From RHKX01 sp963743875 (lineage in GTDB: Bacteria; Actinomycetota; Thermoleophilia; Solirubrobacterales; 70-9): 64,000 nt of DNA. The stretch lies in contig CAVURM010000005.1 in NCBI GenBank assembly GCA_963743875.1, positions 248,001 to 312,000 of the forward strand, read 5' to 3'. Position numbers and translations under genes: made by a program. Below the pieces are notes generated by a model. The model made no database searches. It worked only from the letters and a program-made list of their open reading frames with translations, and had not been told where the DNA came from. Shown in pieces: positions 1 to 7,645 of this stretch (position 1 is its first letter; each line of letters begins with the position of its first letter).

Positions 1-2
1 GC

Positions 3-557
3 CGTTACGGCCTCGCCGTCGACGGCCTGAGCTTCCCCGAGACGACGATTACCTCCGGCCCCGACGGGCTGACCAACAACGCCTCACCGAGCTTCGCCTT
101 CAACTCCGACCACCCCGGCACCGGCTGAGTGCCGACTTGACTGCGGCCCCGACGATCGCGTTTCACGCGCCTGCACCTCGCCCGATGACCTATAAGGACC
201 TCCCCGACGCTCAACACACCTTCCAGGTCCGCGCCACCGAGCCCCGGCGGCTACGCAGACCCCTCACCCGCCCCCCGCGAGTTCAAGGTCGACACCACCC
301 CGCCAGAGACCACGATCACGAACAAGCGCGGCAGAACCGCCAAGACGAAGCTCAACTACCGCTTCACCTCCTCGCGAGGGCAACTCGACCTTTGAGTGCA
401 AGCTCGACAAGAAGAAATGGAAGCGGTGCGAGTCGCCTGAGACGCTGAAGGAGACTCGACCGGGGCAAGCACGTCTTCAAGGTCCGGGCCATCGACGCGG
501 CGGGCAACGTCGACCCCTCCGGCGAAGGACAAGTTCAAGGTGATCCGCAAGGGATAG
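3..557 (+). pseudogene. C-terminal remnant of a secreted Ig-like repeat protein, multiply frameshifted, cut by the window edge
   Basis: No single frame is open, but pieces in different frames join into one recognisable protein tail. Frame 3 (3-128) gives FPETTITSGPDG..ASPSFAFNS. Later pieces give MTYKDLPDAQHTFQVRATEP, then FKVDTTPPETTITNKRGR, then STFECKLDKKKWKRCESPET, then a HVFKVRAIDAAGNVDPS-type segment, ending FKVIRKG and TAG at 555-557. These are at least two tandem Ig-like domains, each with a pair of Cys (FEC..C), as in other proteins of this window. At least three indels are needed, so this is a decayed gene or a badly assembled stretch. Family identity is clear; the function (surface or matrix protein) is inferred. 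Confidence 0.6.
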
Positions 558-600
558 GGGCGGACTCCGGCCTTCGGTCCCCCAAGCAGCTGTTGGTCGC

Positions 601-792
601 GCGATTGATTGGGCACCAGACCCCCGCTGGTGCCCAAATCCACACCAATCGACGGTAATCGCCGCTAATCCGCGACGCTCGCCTATCTGGAGCGAATGGC
701 TCTCTAGAGCCGTTTACGCCCCATTTTCACCCTCTCACGCAGCCTGCCTTACAAGCAGGAGGTCGCAGGTTCGAGACCTGCACCGCCCATCG
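601..792 (+). repeat. Long repeat copy A: putative att relic ending in a tRNA-Val(TAC) 3' half
   Basis: First of three ~190-bp copies (others at 2777-2970 and 7368-7556). Layout: an 11-bp inverted repeat around GGGCACCAG / CTGGTGCCC (609-637), a tract with repeated AATCG-type words (646-680), a conserved block with CGAATGGCT and CCGTTTAC, then the 3' half of a tRNA from the anticodon stem (743) to the acceptor strand (789). The anticodon loop CTTACAA gives anticodon TAC (Val). No D-arm or 5' acceptor strand precedes it, so this is not a working tRNA. Phage-type arm sequence joined to a tRNA 3' half is the usual form of a tyrosine-recombinase attachment site; that interpretation is an inference. 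The 558-972 gap holds nothing else recognisable. Confidence 0.7.
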
Positions 793-972
793 AAACTCCC
801 AATATTCAATAACTGGTCGGGTCCCCATCGGACACCGTTCGGACCGGGCCCTGTCTCACCCCCGCCCCACGAGCTGCATGGCCGGTGGCACACAAAGCTG
901 CGGTCAACTACAGACTCAATCCGGGCGGTAGATGCGGATGGAGCCTGGCCGGATTCCCTGTTTGATGGGTAC

Positions 973-2605
973 ATGCGACTTGCCAAGATACGAGGGCGTC
1001 TCCCGATCATCTGTGCCGCAGCCTTTCTCTGCCTGGCGATCGGCGTGCCCGCGGTCGCGGCGGCCAAGCAGAAGAAGATCACCGGCACGCTGAGCCAGGG
1101 CGGCTACACCGTGATCGCGCTCGCCGAAGACGGCGAGGCGAAGACCGACCGGGCGCCGAACGGCGAGTTCAAGCTGCGCCCGCCCGCCAAGAAGGTGACC
1201 CTGCACCTGCGGGCCGCCGACGGCACCTACGCCGGCCCGATCGTCGTCGGGACGAAGAAGCAGCGGCAAGCGGGCGATCGAGGGCGTCTATGCCGGGGCC
1301 AAGCTCGGCAAGGTCAAGGTCAAGTCCGACAAGGGCTTCGCCAAGGTCAAGCTCCGCAAGAAGTGGGTCGACACAAAGCGCGAGGCCCGGGCCAAGAAGG
1401 GCGTCCCGATCGGCGCCGGCAACTTCGGCCGTGTGAAGTCGAAGAAGACCGAGGGCGGTGCCCCCGGCGATCTCGACCTCGACGGCGTCGCCAACCCGCT
1501 CGACATCGACGACGACGGCGACCTGGTCCTCGACAACCTCGACCGCAAGCCGCAACAAGGGAAGCAAGGCACGTGCCTCCGCGCAGGCGTCGGCGGATTC
1601 CCCAGGGCTGGCGTCGGGCGACTTCTCCATCAAGACCGTTCACGACGGCGAAATCGATCGCACTATGAATGCCAACGCGGGTTCCACCGACGAGCAGATC
1701 GGCGCTGGCCTATGGGAAGACGTATTCATCTTCGTCGGCATCCTGCCCGGCGACTCCGCCGAGCTCGACTGCGGCGAACCCCAGAGCACCACCAACCCGG
1801 GGCTCGGGGGCCTCGTCTACTGCACCACGGGCGGCACGGGGGAGATCTTCGACGCCGGCCCCGGGGTTTGCAGCCCTTCCCGGAATGCTGCGACTCCGAC
1901 GGCGACGGCTTCGGAACGCTTATTCCATCCCCTGGCCCCGGCACCCCCGGGCAGCTTTACCCCCGCGCCACAAGCATCGACCAGGTCGGCTCCGGCGATG
2001 TCATGGTCCAGCGAGTTACAACCGACGGCGTCGAGACCCAGTTCGTCGCCACCCTGCAATACGTCTTCGCCACCAATCCGGCGCTGGTCACCTACGACGA
2101 CGGGCAGGGGAACGCGGTAACCCCGTCCTATCCGGTCCCCGGCAACGGGCCGGGGACCGAGACAAACCCCTTCCCGGTCGAGGCCGGTCCAAGCGGAGAC
2201 GTGGTTCTCGACCTGACGTTCTGGCGGCCTCAGCGTCGACCGGTTTCGCCGGAGACCGGCAACTGGATCGACATCGGCGGACTCCACTACGCGGCCACTC
2301 TCCATGAGGAGGGCGGTGGCACGTGCGAGCCCGATGCCTACTCGAGTTCGGATCCGAACCTGACTCCGATCACGGACCCGGATTTCGAAGCGGGCGGCGG
2401 GTTCACGGACCTCTCAACCGACAGCCCCGCAAGCCCGGAGAACACCCTCACCTACCGGCTCAACCTGACCGAGTGTCTGGAGTCGAATGGGAGTTCGTTC
2501 AGCGCGGGTCAGACGCGGACCTTCGACTTCTCCGCATACGGTGCCTCGGATCCGGGCCGAGGTGCTGACTACACCAGCACCTCGCTCTACTTCGAGCGCC
2601 AGTAG
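973..2605 (+). pseudogene. Frameshifted gene for a secreted protein with a GTL-type N-terminal domain
   Basis: Begins with a clear signal peptide (ATG 973, MRLAKIRGRLPIICAAAF...AVAAA), then GTLSQGGYTVIALAEDGEAK and KVTLHLRAADGTYAGPIVVG. The protein continues in a second frame from about 1262 (AIEGVYAGAKLGKVKVKSDK, then GGAPGDLDLDGVANPLDI DDDGD, a Ca-binding-like Asp-rich stretch), in a third from about 1555 (DEQIGAGLWEDVFIFVG) and back to the second from about 1866 (PECCDSDGDGFGTL... to SLYFERQ, stop 2603-2605). Three single-base disruptions break an otherwise continuous ~540-residue secreted protein of a type I recognise from Solirubrobacterales. Either a real pseudogene or assembly errors. 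Function unknown; a cell-surface role is likely. Confidence 0.6.
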
Positions 2606-2653
2606 AGCAACCGTGCGGATCTCACCGTGGCGAGCCCTCGCGGGCGGTCCGAT

Positions 2654-2724
2654 CAGGCCAAAGATGAGGCGGGCAACGTCGGCAAGGCGGCCACCGTCAA
2701 GTTCAGGTGATCCGCAAGGTGTAG
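2654..2724 (+). pseudogene. Stub of an Ig-like repeat protein C-terminus
   Basis: About 70 bp encode AKDEAGNVGKAATVKF followed, after a one-base slip, by VIRKV and TAG. This is the last beta-strand and C-terminal tail of the same family that ends at 557, 14141 and 16452, with no gene body in front of it. It sits just before repeat copy B, as the 557 stop sits just before copy A, so it looks like a leftover of recombination. Confidence 0.5.
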
Positions 2725-2776
2725 GGGCGCCGCGGTTCTCAGCGGCCCCTGAGCCCCCGGGGGTCGCGCTGGTCGG

Positions 2777-2970
2777 GCGATTGATTGGGCACCAGACCCC
2801 CTCTTGGTGCCCAAATCCACACCAATCGACGGTAATCGCCACTAATCCGCGACGCTTCGCCTATCTGGAGCGAATGGCTTTCTAGAGCCGTTTACGCCCC
2901 CTTTCTCGCCTCTCACACAGCCTGCCTTACAAGCAGGAGGTCACTGGTTCGAGACCAGTACCGCCCATCG
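2777..2970 (+). repeat. Long repeat copy B: putative att relic ending in a tRNA-Val(TAC) 3' half
   Basis: Nearly colinear with copy A: inverted repeat GGGCACCAG / TTGGTGCCC, the AATCG-rich tract, the CGAATGGCT..CCGTTTACGCC block, and the tRNA part 2921-2967 with the same anticodon loop CTTACAA. The T-arm differs from copy A in a compensated way (ACTGG..CCAGT instead of GCAGG..CCTGC). Two hairpins follow it (2975-2991 and 3012-3033). Confidence 0.7.
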
Positions 2971-3011
2971 GTGACCACCCGCGCCGGGTGGCGACCAGCT
3001 GTTGGGCTTGA

Positions 3012-3043
3012 AAGCGAGGATGCGGTCTCGCTTCCTCCTTTTC
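3012..3043 (+). terminator. Hairpin with pyrimidine-rich tail after repeat copy B
   Basis: AAGCGAG (3012-3018) pairs with CTCGCTT (3027-3033) across an 8-nt loop and is followed by CCTCCTTTTCT. A second GC hairpin, CCACCC-gcgcc-GGGTGG, lies at 2975-2991. Together they look like a factor-independent terminator downstream of the tRNA-derived segment and upstream of the two-component operon. Confidence 0.4.
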
Positions 3044-3087
3044 TGCCCGCTGACGCCCACCTCACTTTACGCCTAGCCCTGTCGCGC

Positions 3088-3105
3088 GATTAGACGTTTC
3101 TAATC
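3088..3105. promoter_or_regulatory. 18-bp perfect inverted repeat upstream of the two-component operon
   Basis: GATTAGA-CGTT-TCTAATC is a perfect 7-4-7 inverted repeat 45 bp before the ATG at 3150. A second palindrome, CCAAGCTTGG, follows at 3111-3120. TAATCT inside the right arm could serve as a -10 element. An operator for the response regulator encoded downstream is a reasonable guess, not shown. Confidence 0.4.
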
Positions 3106-3149
3106 TGACTCCAAGCTTGGGGGGTCTCCGAGGCTGGAGGATTGGCTTC

Positions 3150-3536
3150 ATGCTTGGACGGATACTGCTCATCGTGCTCGCGGTTGCGGCGGCCATCGCG
3201 CTGATCGCGTTGCCCCGCATCCTCGACGAGGATGAGGAGTATGTGATCGAGACGAAGTCGATCGTCCTCGAAGTGCCGCCCGGGCCGACGCCGGCGCAGG
3301 TTCGCAAGCGGGAGCGGGAGCGGGCCGAGATGGGGCGTGAGCGGCGGCAACGCATGGAGCGGCGGCAGGATCGCCTGAGGGCGAAGGCGGAAGCTGAGGC
3401 AACCCCTCCCCCCGCCACGGCGCCTGCACCCGTGCCGGAGCCGGCCCCCGCACCGGTGCCTACGACCCCCGCGCCGGTACCCGAGGTGGGCGACGACGAC
3501 GGCGACCTCAGTGATGATGGCGGCAGCGATGACTGA
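3150..3536 (+). CDS. Small membrane-anchored protein with charged helix and Pro/Ala-rich tail
   Basis: 128 residues. The ATG at 3150 is chosen over a TTG at 3117 because CTGGAGG (3134-3140) lies 9 nt before it. An N-terminal membrane segment or uncleaved signal (residues ~1-20, LGRILLIVLAVAAAIALIAL) is followed by ~25 residues of unclear fold (EEYVIETKSIVLEVPPGP), an Arg/Glu-rich probable coiled coil (~48-82), a Pro/Ala linker (~85-113) and an acidic end (GDDDGDLSDDGGSDD). It overlaps the histidine kinase gene by 26 bp, so the two are probably co-translated. No family recognised; a periplasmic or envelope partner of the kinase is conceivable. Confidence 0.7.
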   Translation: MLGRILLIVLAVAAAIALIALPRILDEDEEYVIETKSIVLEVPPGPTPAQVRKRERERAEMGRERRQRMERRQDRLRAKAEAEATPPPATAPAPVPEPAPAPVPTTPAPVPEVGDDDGDLSDDGGSDD

Positions 3537-5007
3537 GCCCGCGGCCGGCGATCCGGGCGGCGATAAGCGGCCGCTGCGGCAGCGACTCTTCGGTGATGTC
3601 CGGACGAGGATCATCGCCTCCTACGTCGTGCTCCTGGCGATATCCGGCCTCGCGACCGTGCTGATCGTCCGTGGCGCCTTGCTCACGCGTCTCGACGATC
3701 GGGTCGACGCCGGGTTGGTCCAGGAGGCAGGGGAGTTCCGCCGTCTCGCCGGTGGCGTCGATCCGAACACGGGCGAGCCCTTCGCCGGCGACGTCGACCG
3801 GATCTTCGAGGTCTTCCTCAATCGAAACGTGCCCAACGAGGGTGAGCAGTTGGTGACGGTGCCTCGGTCGGGTCCTCCGATCTTCCGCGGCTCCCCGTCT
3901 CCCCCGGCCCCCGAGCTGCGGGCGCTGACGCACGAGTGGCGCCGCCTGGACGAGAGCATGCGCGGGGAGGTCGAGACGGAGGCCGGAACGATCCGCTATC
4001 TCGCTGTACCGGTAACCAAGGACGGCAGCAGCGTCGGAACGTTTGCTGTGGCCAACTACCTCGAGCGAGAGCGCTCCGAGGTGAATGAAGCGGTCAGCAC
4101 GATCGGATTCGTCGCCGCAATCATCCTGCTGGGCGGGACAGCCGTCGCCTTCCTCGCCGTCGGTCGGGTGCTCGCTCCGCTCAGCGAGCTGCGCGACGCT
4201 GCGCGGTCGGTGTCGAGCTCGGACATGACCCAACGGATCGCCGTCACCGGAGAGGACGAGCTGGCGGAGCTGGGCAGGACCTTCAACCGGATGCTCGATC
4301 GCCTCGAGCTCGCCTTCTCCACCCAGCGGGAGTTCATCCGCGACGCCGGACACGAGCTGCGTACGCCGATCGCGATCGTCCGCGGACACCTCGAGCTGTT
4401 GGCTGAGGAGGAGCCGGACGACTCCGACCGCCTCGAGACGTTCGAGATGCTGAACGGCGAGCTCGACCGGATGACCCGGTTCGTCAACGACATGCTGCTG
4501 CTGGCTCGAGCGGAGCGCCCAGACTTCCTGCAGCTCGAGACGATCGGCCTTGGACCGCTCTGTGAGGAGCTGCTCGCGAAGGCGAGCGCGCTCGGCGATC
4601 GTGAATGGGCGATCGACAGCTGCGCAGACGCGACGATCGTTGGCGACCGGCAGCGCCTGACCCAGGCGGTGATCAATCTTGCCGACAACTCCGTCTCCAA
4701 CAGCGTCCGCGGCGACGCGATCGCGATCGGCAGCCGGATCGACGGCGCAGAGGTTCAGATCTGGGTCCGGGACGAGGGCAGGGGGATCGACGCGGTCGAG
4801 CGGGAGACGATTCTCGAACCGTTCCGCAGGGGTCGCGGGGCCCGCTACGAGGGGAGCGGCCTGGGGTTGCCGATCGTCGCCGCAATTGCCACTGCCCACG
4901 GTGGATCCATCGACATCGCCAGCACGCTGGAAGTGGGTACTACCGTTACTTTGACGCTCCCGATCGAGGGGCCGGACGTTCAACCGGGAAGCGAGGAACA
5001 GCATTGA
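3511..5007 (+). CDS. Sensor histidine kinase (HAMP, HisKA, HATPase_c)
   Basis: 498 residues; GTG 3511 or ATG 3514/3517 are possible starts. Layout: first membrane helix (~32-54), extracytoplasmic sensor region of ~130 residues without a recognised fold, second helix (~192-216), HAMP linker (RVLAPLSELRDAARSVSSSD), H-box DAGHELRTPIAIVRGH with phosphoacceptor His281, then an ATPase domain with N-box INLADNSVSNS and G-boxes DEGRGID and EGSGLGLPIVAA. The N-box is less canonical (usually DNA.KyT). The stop overlaps the start of the response regulator gene, giving a cognate pair that would signal by His-to-Asp phosphotransfer. The signal sensed is unknown. Confidence 0.93.
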   Translation: MMMAAAMTEPAAGDPGGDKRPLRQRLFGDVRTRIIASYVVLLAISGLATVLIVRGALLTRLDDRVDAGLVQEAGEFRRLAGGVDPNTGEPFAGDVDRIFEVFLNRNVPNEGEQLVTVPRSGPPIFRGSPSPPAPELRALTHEWRRLDESMRGEVETEAGTIRYLAVPVTKDGSSVGTFAVANYLERERSEVNEAVSTIGFVAAIILLGGTAVAFLAVGRVLAPLSELRDAARSVSSSDMTQRIAVTGEDELAELGRTFNRMLDRLELAFSTQREFIRDAGHELRTPIAIVRGHLELLAEEEPDDSDRLETFEMLNGELDRMTRFVNDMLLLARAERPDFLQLETIGLGPLCEELLAKASALGDREWAIDSCADATIVGDRQRLTQAVINLADNSVSNSVRGDAIAIGSRIDGAEVQIWVRDEGRGIDAVERETILEPFRRGRGARYEGSGLGLPIVAAIATAHGGSIDIASTLEVGTTVTLTLPIEGPDVQPGSEEQH

Positions 5008-5699
5008 GCAGGATCCTGATCGTCGAGGACGAGCGCGGGCTGTCGAGCTTTCTCGAGAAGGGCCTCGGCTCACGCGGGTACTCGACCAAGGTTGTCGACG
5101 AAGGGTCCTCGGCAATCGCGATCGCCACCGACGAGGACTTCGATCTCGTCATCCTCGATCTCGGCCTGCCCGACGTGGACGGACTAAGCGTGCTGCGGGA
5201 GATGCGCAGGCGCGGAGAGCGGATGCCGGTGATCATCCTGACTGCCCGCGATGACCTTGGCGACAAGATCGAGGGACTTGACGCCGGTGGAGACGACTAC
5301 GTCACGAAGCCGTTCAAGCTCGAGGAGCTGCTCGCCCGGATCAGGGTGAGGCTCCGTGACGACGGCAGCGGCGAGCGGATGGTGCTCGAGTCCGGCGGGA
5401 TCACCCTTGACCTGCGGACCAGGCGCGCAATGCTGGGCGGGAAGCTGGTCGACCTGACCGCCCGCGAGTTCACCATGCTCGAGACGCTGATGCGCCATCC
5501 GGGGCAGGTATTGAGCCGCGAACAGCTCCTCGCCCACGTCTGGGGCTACGACTATGACCCCGGCTCGAACGTGGTCGAGGTCTACATCCGCTATCTCCGC
5601 AGAAAGCTCGGCAGCAAGGCGATCGAGACCGTTCGCGGTATGGGATACCGCCTGGGTGCCTTCTCCGGAGCCGCTGAGATGTTTCTCATCCTGGGCTAA
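5004..5699 (+). CDS. OmpR/PhoB-family response regulator
   Basis: 231 residues. The start is a TTG at 5004 that overlaps the kinase stop in the motif ATTGA; it gives the expected N-terminus LSRILIVEDERG (initiating as Met). The receiver domain (1-~120) has the acidic pair ED, phosphoacceptor Asp52 in VILDLGLP, Thr in ILTARDD and Lys in VTKPFK. The C-terminal winged helix (~130-225) has LTAREFTMLETLMRHPGQ, LSREQLLAHVWGYDY and the YIRYLRRKLG recognition region. This is a transcription factor activated by the kinase at 3511; the inverted repeat at 3088 and the gene at 5762 are possible targets. Confidence 0.93.
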   Translation: MSRILIVEDERGLSSFLEKGLGSRGYSTKVVDEGSSAIAIATDEDFDLVILDLGLPDVDGLSVLREMRRRGERMPVIILTARDDLGDKIEGLDAGGDDYVTKPFKLEELLARIRVRLRDDGSGERMVLESGGITLDLRTRRAMLGGKLVDLTAREFTMLETLMRHPGQVLSREQLLAHVWGYDYDPGSNVVEVYIRYLRRKLGSKAIETVRGMGYRLGAFSGAAEMFLILG

Positions 5700-5761
5700 C
5701 GGGTCACTCATTTTGGACCGCGAGGCTGGGAACTATGGAATCACCTACCAAGGAGGCAACC

Positions 5762-6163
5762 ATGGACTACACCCAGCCGACGATCTGGGACCGCGTAGGG
5801 GTCGGGGCGGTAGCGCTACTTCTGACGGCGTTCCTGCTCGGCGTCGCGACGCCGGTGGTGGCAAACGCCGCCAAGGCCAACGACCTGGTCGGCAAGCGCG
5901 ACGACGACGCCCGCGAGGTCATCGCCGTCGAGGACGATGACGACGACGATCTGCTCCGTGACAAGAACACGGGCAAGCAGTCGGGTAAGGACAAGACGGG
6001 CAAGACGACCCGCAACGACCGCTCCGACAAGACCGGCAAGAACACCGGTAACGGCAAGGACAGCAAGACCGGTAAGAACTCGGGCAAGGACACCGGTAAG
6101 AACACCGGGAAGGGTGGCGACTCCAACACGGGAGGCGACTCCAACACGGGCGGCACCAACTAG
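5762..6163 (+). CDS. Exported polyampholyte with TGK/NTGK repeats
   Basis: 133 residues. ATG 5762 has a strong ribosome site (AAGGAGG, 5750-5756). Residues ~12-36 form a signal peptide ending VANA-A. Next comes an acidic patch with six consecutive Asp (58-63), then residues ~69-133 built of Lys/Gly/Thr/Asn units (NTGK, KTGK, NSGK, GGDSNTGG). There is no folded domain; the mature protein would be disordered with an acidic head and basic tail. It follows the response regulator gene by 62 bp and may be its target. A strong hairpin terminator follows. No family recognised; cell-wall, polyanion or DNA binding would fit the charge pattern but is speculation. Confidence 0.7.
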   Translation: MDYTQPTIWDRVGVGAVALLLTAFLLGVATPVVANAAKANDLVGKRDDDAREVIAVEDDDDDDLLRDKNTGKQSGKDKTGKTTRNDRSDKTGKNTGNGKDSKTGKNSGKDTGKNTGKGGDSNTGGDSNTGGTN

Positions 6164-6183
6164 CCGCAACGCATGGCGATGGA

Positions 6184-6222
6184 GCGACGCCCGGCCGGTC
6201 GGCCGGGCGTCGCCTTCGCTTC
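6184..6222 (+). terminator. Strong hairpin terminator
   Basis: GCGACGCCCGGCC (6184-6196) pairs perfectly over 13 bp with GGCCGGGCGTCGC (6201-6213) around a GGTC loop. The tail, CTTCGCTTCGCTCC, is only moderately T-rich. It lies 20 bp after the stop of the TGK-repeat gene. Confidence 0.65.
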
Positions 6223-6261
6223 GCTCCAGTGGGCACCGAAACACGATGAGAGGTCAATGAC

Positions 6262-7191
6262 ATGAATGAGGGGATCGATCCACCGCAGGCAGTTGACCCA
6301 AGTAAGTCGGAATGGGGATTCGCCGAGGGGTCCCGGATCGCGCCGGGCCTGACCAGCGTGAAGCTGCTCGGTGGGGGTAGCCGATACGAGGCCTACCTCG
6401 CCTGGTCGGATCGGATGCGAACGCTCGTCGTCGTCAAGTTGATCCGGCCCGAACTGACCGAGGACGCCCGCGCTATCCGCGGCCTTGCGGAGGAAGTCGA
6501 GATGCTCGACGCCCTCGACCATCCGGTGATCATCCGCGGGTTCGACGCCGAGCTCGAGGGAGCCAGGCCGCACGTGGTGCTCGAGCACGTCGACGGACCG
6601 CGCCTGTCGACGCTGCTGCGTAGATACGGCACCCTGGCCCCCGACCAGCTCCTCTCCCTCGCCCTGCAGCTGCTCTCCGCCGCTCATTACATGGCGGCCG
6701 AGGGCTTCGTCCATCTCGACATCAAGCCTTCCAACATCATCATGTCGGGGCCACCCCGTCTGATCGACCTCAGCATCGCCCGATCCCTCGAGCGCAGTGC
6801 GGAGCTCGACGTCGCCATCGGCACCGACGACTACATGGCGCCCGAGCAATGCCGGGCCGAACCCAGCACGGTCGGATCCCCCGCCGACGTCTGGGGTATC
6901 GGGGTCACCCTCTACAAGGCGCTCGTCGGCGAGCTGCCCTACCCCGACGGGGACGAGGAGAGCTCAGATCCGATCGTCCGCTGGCCGCAGCTGCGGGAGC
7001 CGGTCCTGCCGATGCCTCCGTCGCTACCTCCCGAGCTGACCGCCCCGATCATCGAGTGCCTGCGCTATTCCCCGCTGGAGCGACCGCGGGCCGGCGTGGT
7101 GGCCGACAGGCTGGAGCCCCAGCTCGAATCGCTCTCGAAGTTGAGGATCACCCGTCTCAAGCCGCGCCTCAAGCAAGCGCTACCTGAGTAG
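6262..7191 (+). CDS. Cytosolic eukaryotic-like Ser/Thr protein kinase, variant motifs
   Basis: 309 residues, ATG 6262. The kinase fold is complete in order: a Gly-rich loop (LLGGGSRYEAYLA), the beta-3 Lys in LVVVKLI, the alpha-C Glu in GLAEEVEML, a catalytic loop HLDIKPSN (HLD instead of HRD), a metal-binding DLS instead of DFG (RLIDLSIAR), GTDDYMAPEQ, and the F-helix Asp in PADVWGIGVTLYKAL. No transmembrane segment or PASTA domain, unlike PknB, so it is a soluble kinase; the C-terminal ~60 residues are short and basic. The catalytic Asp, Lys and Asn are present, so activity is likely. It stands alone after the terminator at 6184; substrates unknown. Confidence 0.9.
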   Translation: MNEGIDPPQAVDPSKSEWGFAEGSRIAPGLTSVKLLGGGSRYEAYLAWSDRMRTLVVVKLIRPELTEDARAIRGLAEEVEMLDALDHPVIIRGFDAELEGARPHVVLEHVDGPRLSTLLRRYGTLAPDQLLSLALQLLSAAHYMAAEGFVHLDIKPSNIIMSGPPRLIDLSIARSLERSAELDVAIGTDDYMAPEQCRAEPSTVGSPADVWGIGVTLYKALVGELPYPDGDEESSDPIVRWPQLREPVLPMPPSLPPELTAPIIECLRYSPLERPRAGVVADRLEPQLESLSKLRITRLKPRLKQALPE

Positions 7192-7367
7192 AGCGCCGGT
7201 CGTCTGTGCGAATATCCGGCGCCATGCCGGGGTCTGGTCGCGCTCACGCTCAACCTGATCGAGGACGTGCTTGATCCGGCGGGCGGAGATCTCATGCCAA
7301 GGCGCCCCCCCGCGATCTCGCGGTAGCGATCCACGGCAGGCGCTGATCTGGGAAGCGAGTTGGCCGG

Positions 7368-7556
7368 GCGATTGAATGGGCACCAGAGTCCCGCTGGTGC
7401 CCAAATCCCCACTAATCGACGGCAATCGCTGCTAATCCGCGACGCCCGCCCACCCGCAGCGAATGGCTTTCCAGGGCCGTTTACACCCCATTTTCGCCTC
7501 TCACGTGGCCTGCCTTACAAGCAGGAGGTCACTGGTTCGAGACCAGTACCGCCCAT
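7368..7556 (+). repeat. Long repeat copy C: putative att relic ending in a tRNA-Val(TAC) 3' half
   Basis: Most diverged of the three copies but with the same architecture: GGGCACCAG-agtcccg-CTGGTGCCC, the AATCG tract, GCGAATGGCTTTC, CCGTTTACACC, then the tRNA part 7509-7555 (anticodon TAC, T-arm as in copy B). The 7192-7367 stretch before it holds no gene I can support. Confidence 0.65.
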
Positions 7557-7558
7557 GG

Positions 7559-7618
7559 GAGAAGTCCAACGTCGCCAAGCCTGTGGTCGTCAGGTTCAAG
7601 GTGATCCGCAGGGGGTAA
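7559..7618 (+). pseudogene. Stub: C-terminal 19 codons of an Ig-like repeat protein
   Basis: Directly abutting the acceptor end of the tRNA-derived segment is an open stretch encoding EKSNVAKPVVVRFKVIRRG and TAA (7616-7618). This is the family tail (FKVIRKG) with no gene in front. It shows that the tRNA-half repeat and this gene family have recombined at or near this point. Confidence 0.5.
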
Positions 7619-7629
7619 GGGCTGACGGC

Positions 7630-7645
7630 CTGGACAACCGTCCAG
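7630..7645. promoter_or_regulatory. Palindrome CTGGAC-aacc-GTCCAG, possible operator (copy 1)
   Basis: Perfect 6-4-6 inverted repeat 62 bp before the ATG at 7708, repeated exactly at 8754-8769. Its position at the left edge of the duplicated cassette suggests a binding site or promoter-proximal hairpin shared by both genes. Confidence 0.35.

Noticed and set aside
743..2967. Functional tRNA-Val(TAC) genes
   Set aside because: Each copy has a perfect anticodon arm and T-arm, but the expected D-arm and 5' acceptor strand are absent upstream, so a cloverleaf cannot form.
3508..5115. Long open frame antisense to the histidine kinase
   Set aside because: Typical high-GC shadow; the plus strand encodes a complete kinase with all motifs.
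6061..6163. CRISPR-like short repeats
   Set aside because: The repeats are in-frame TGK/GGDSNTGG codons of a protein gene with a ribosome site and signal peptide, without regular spacers.
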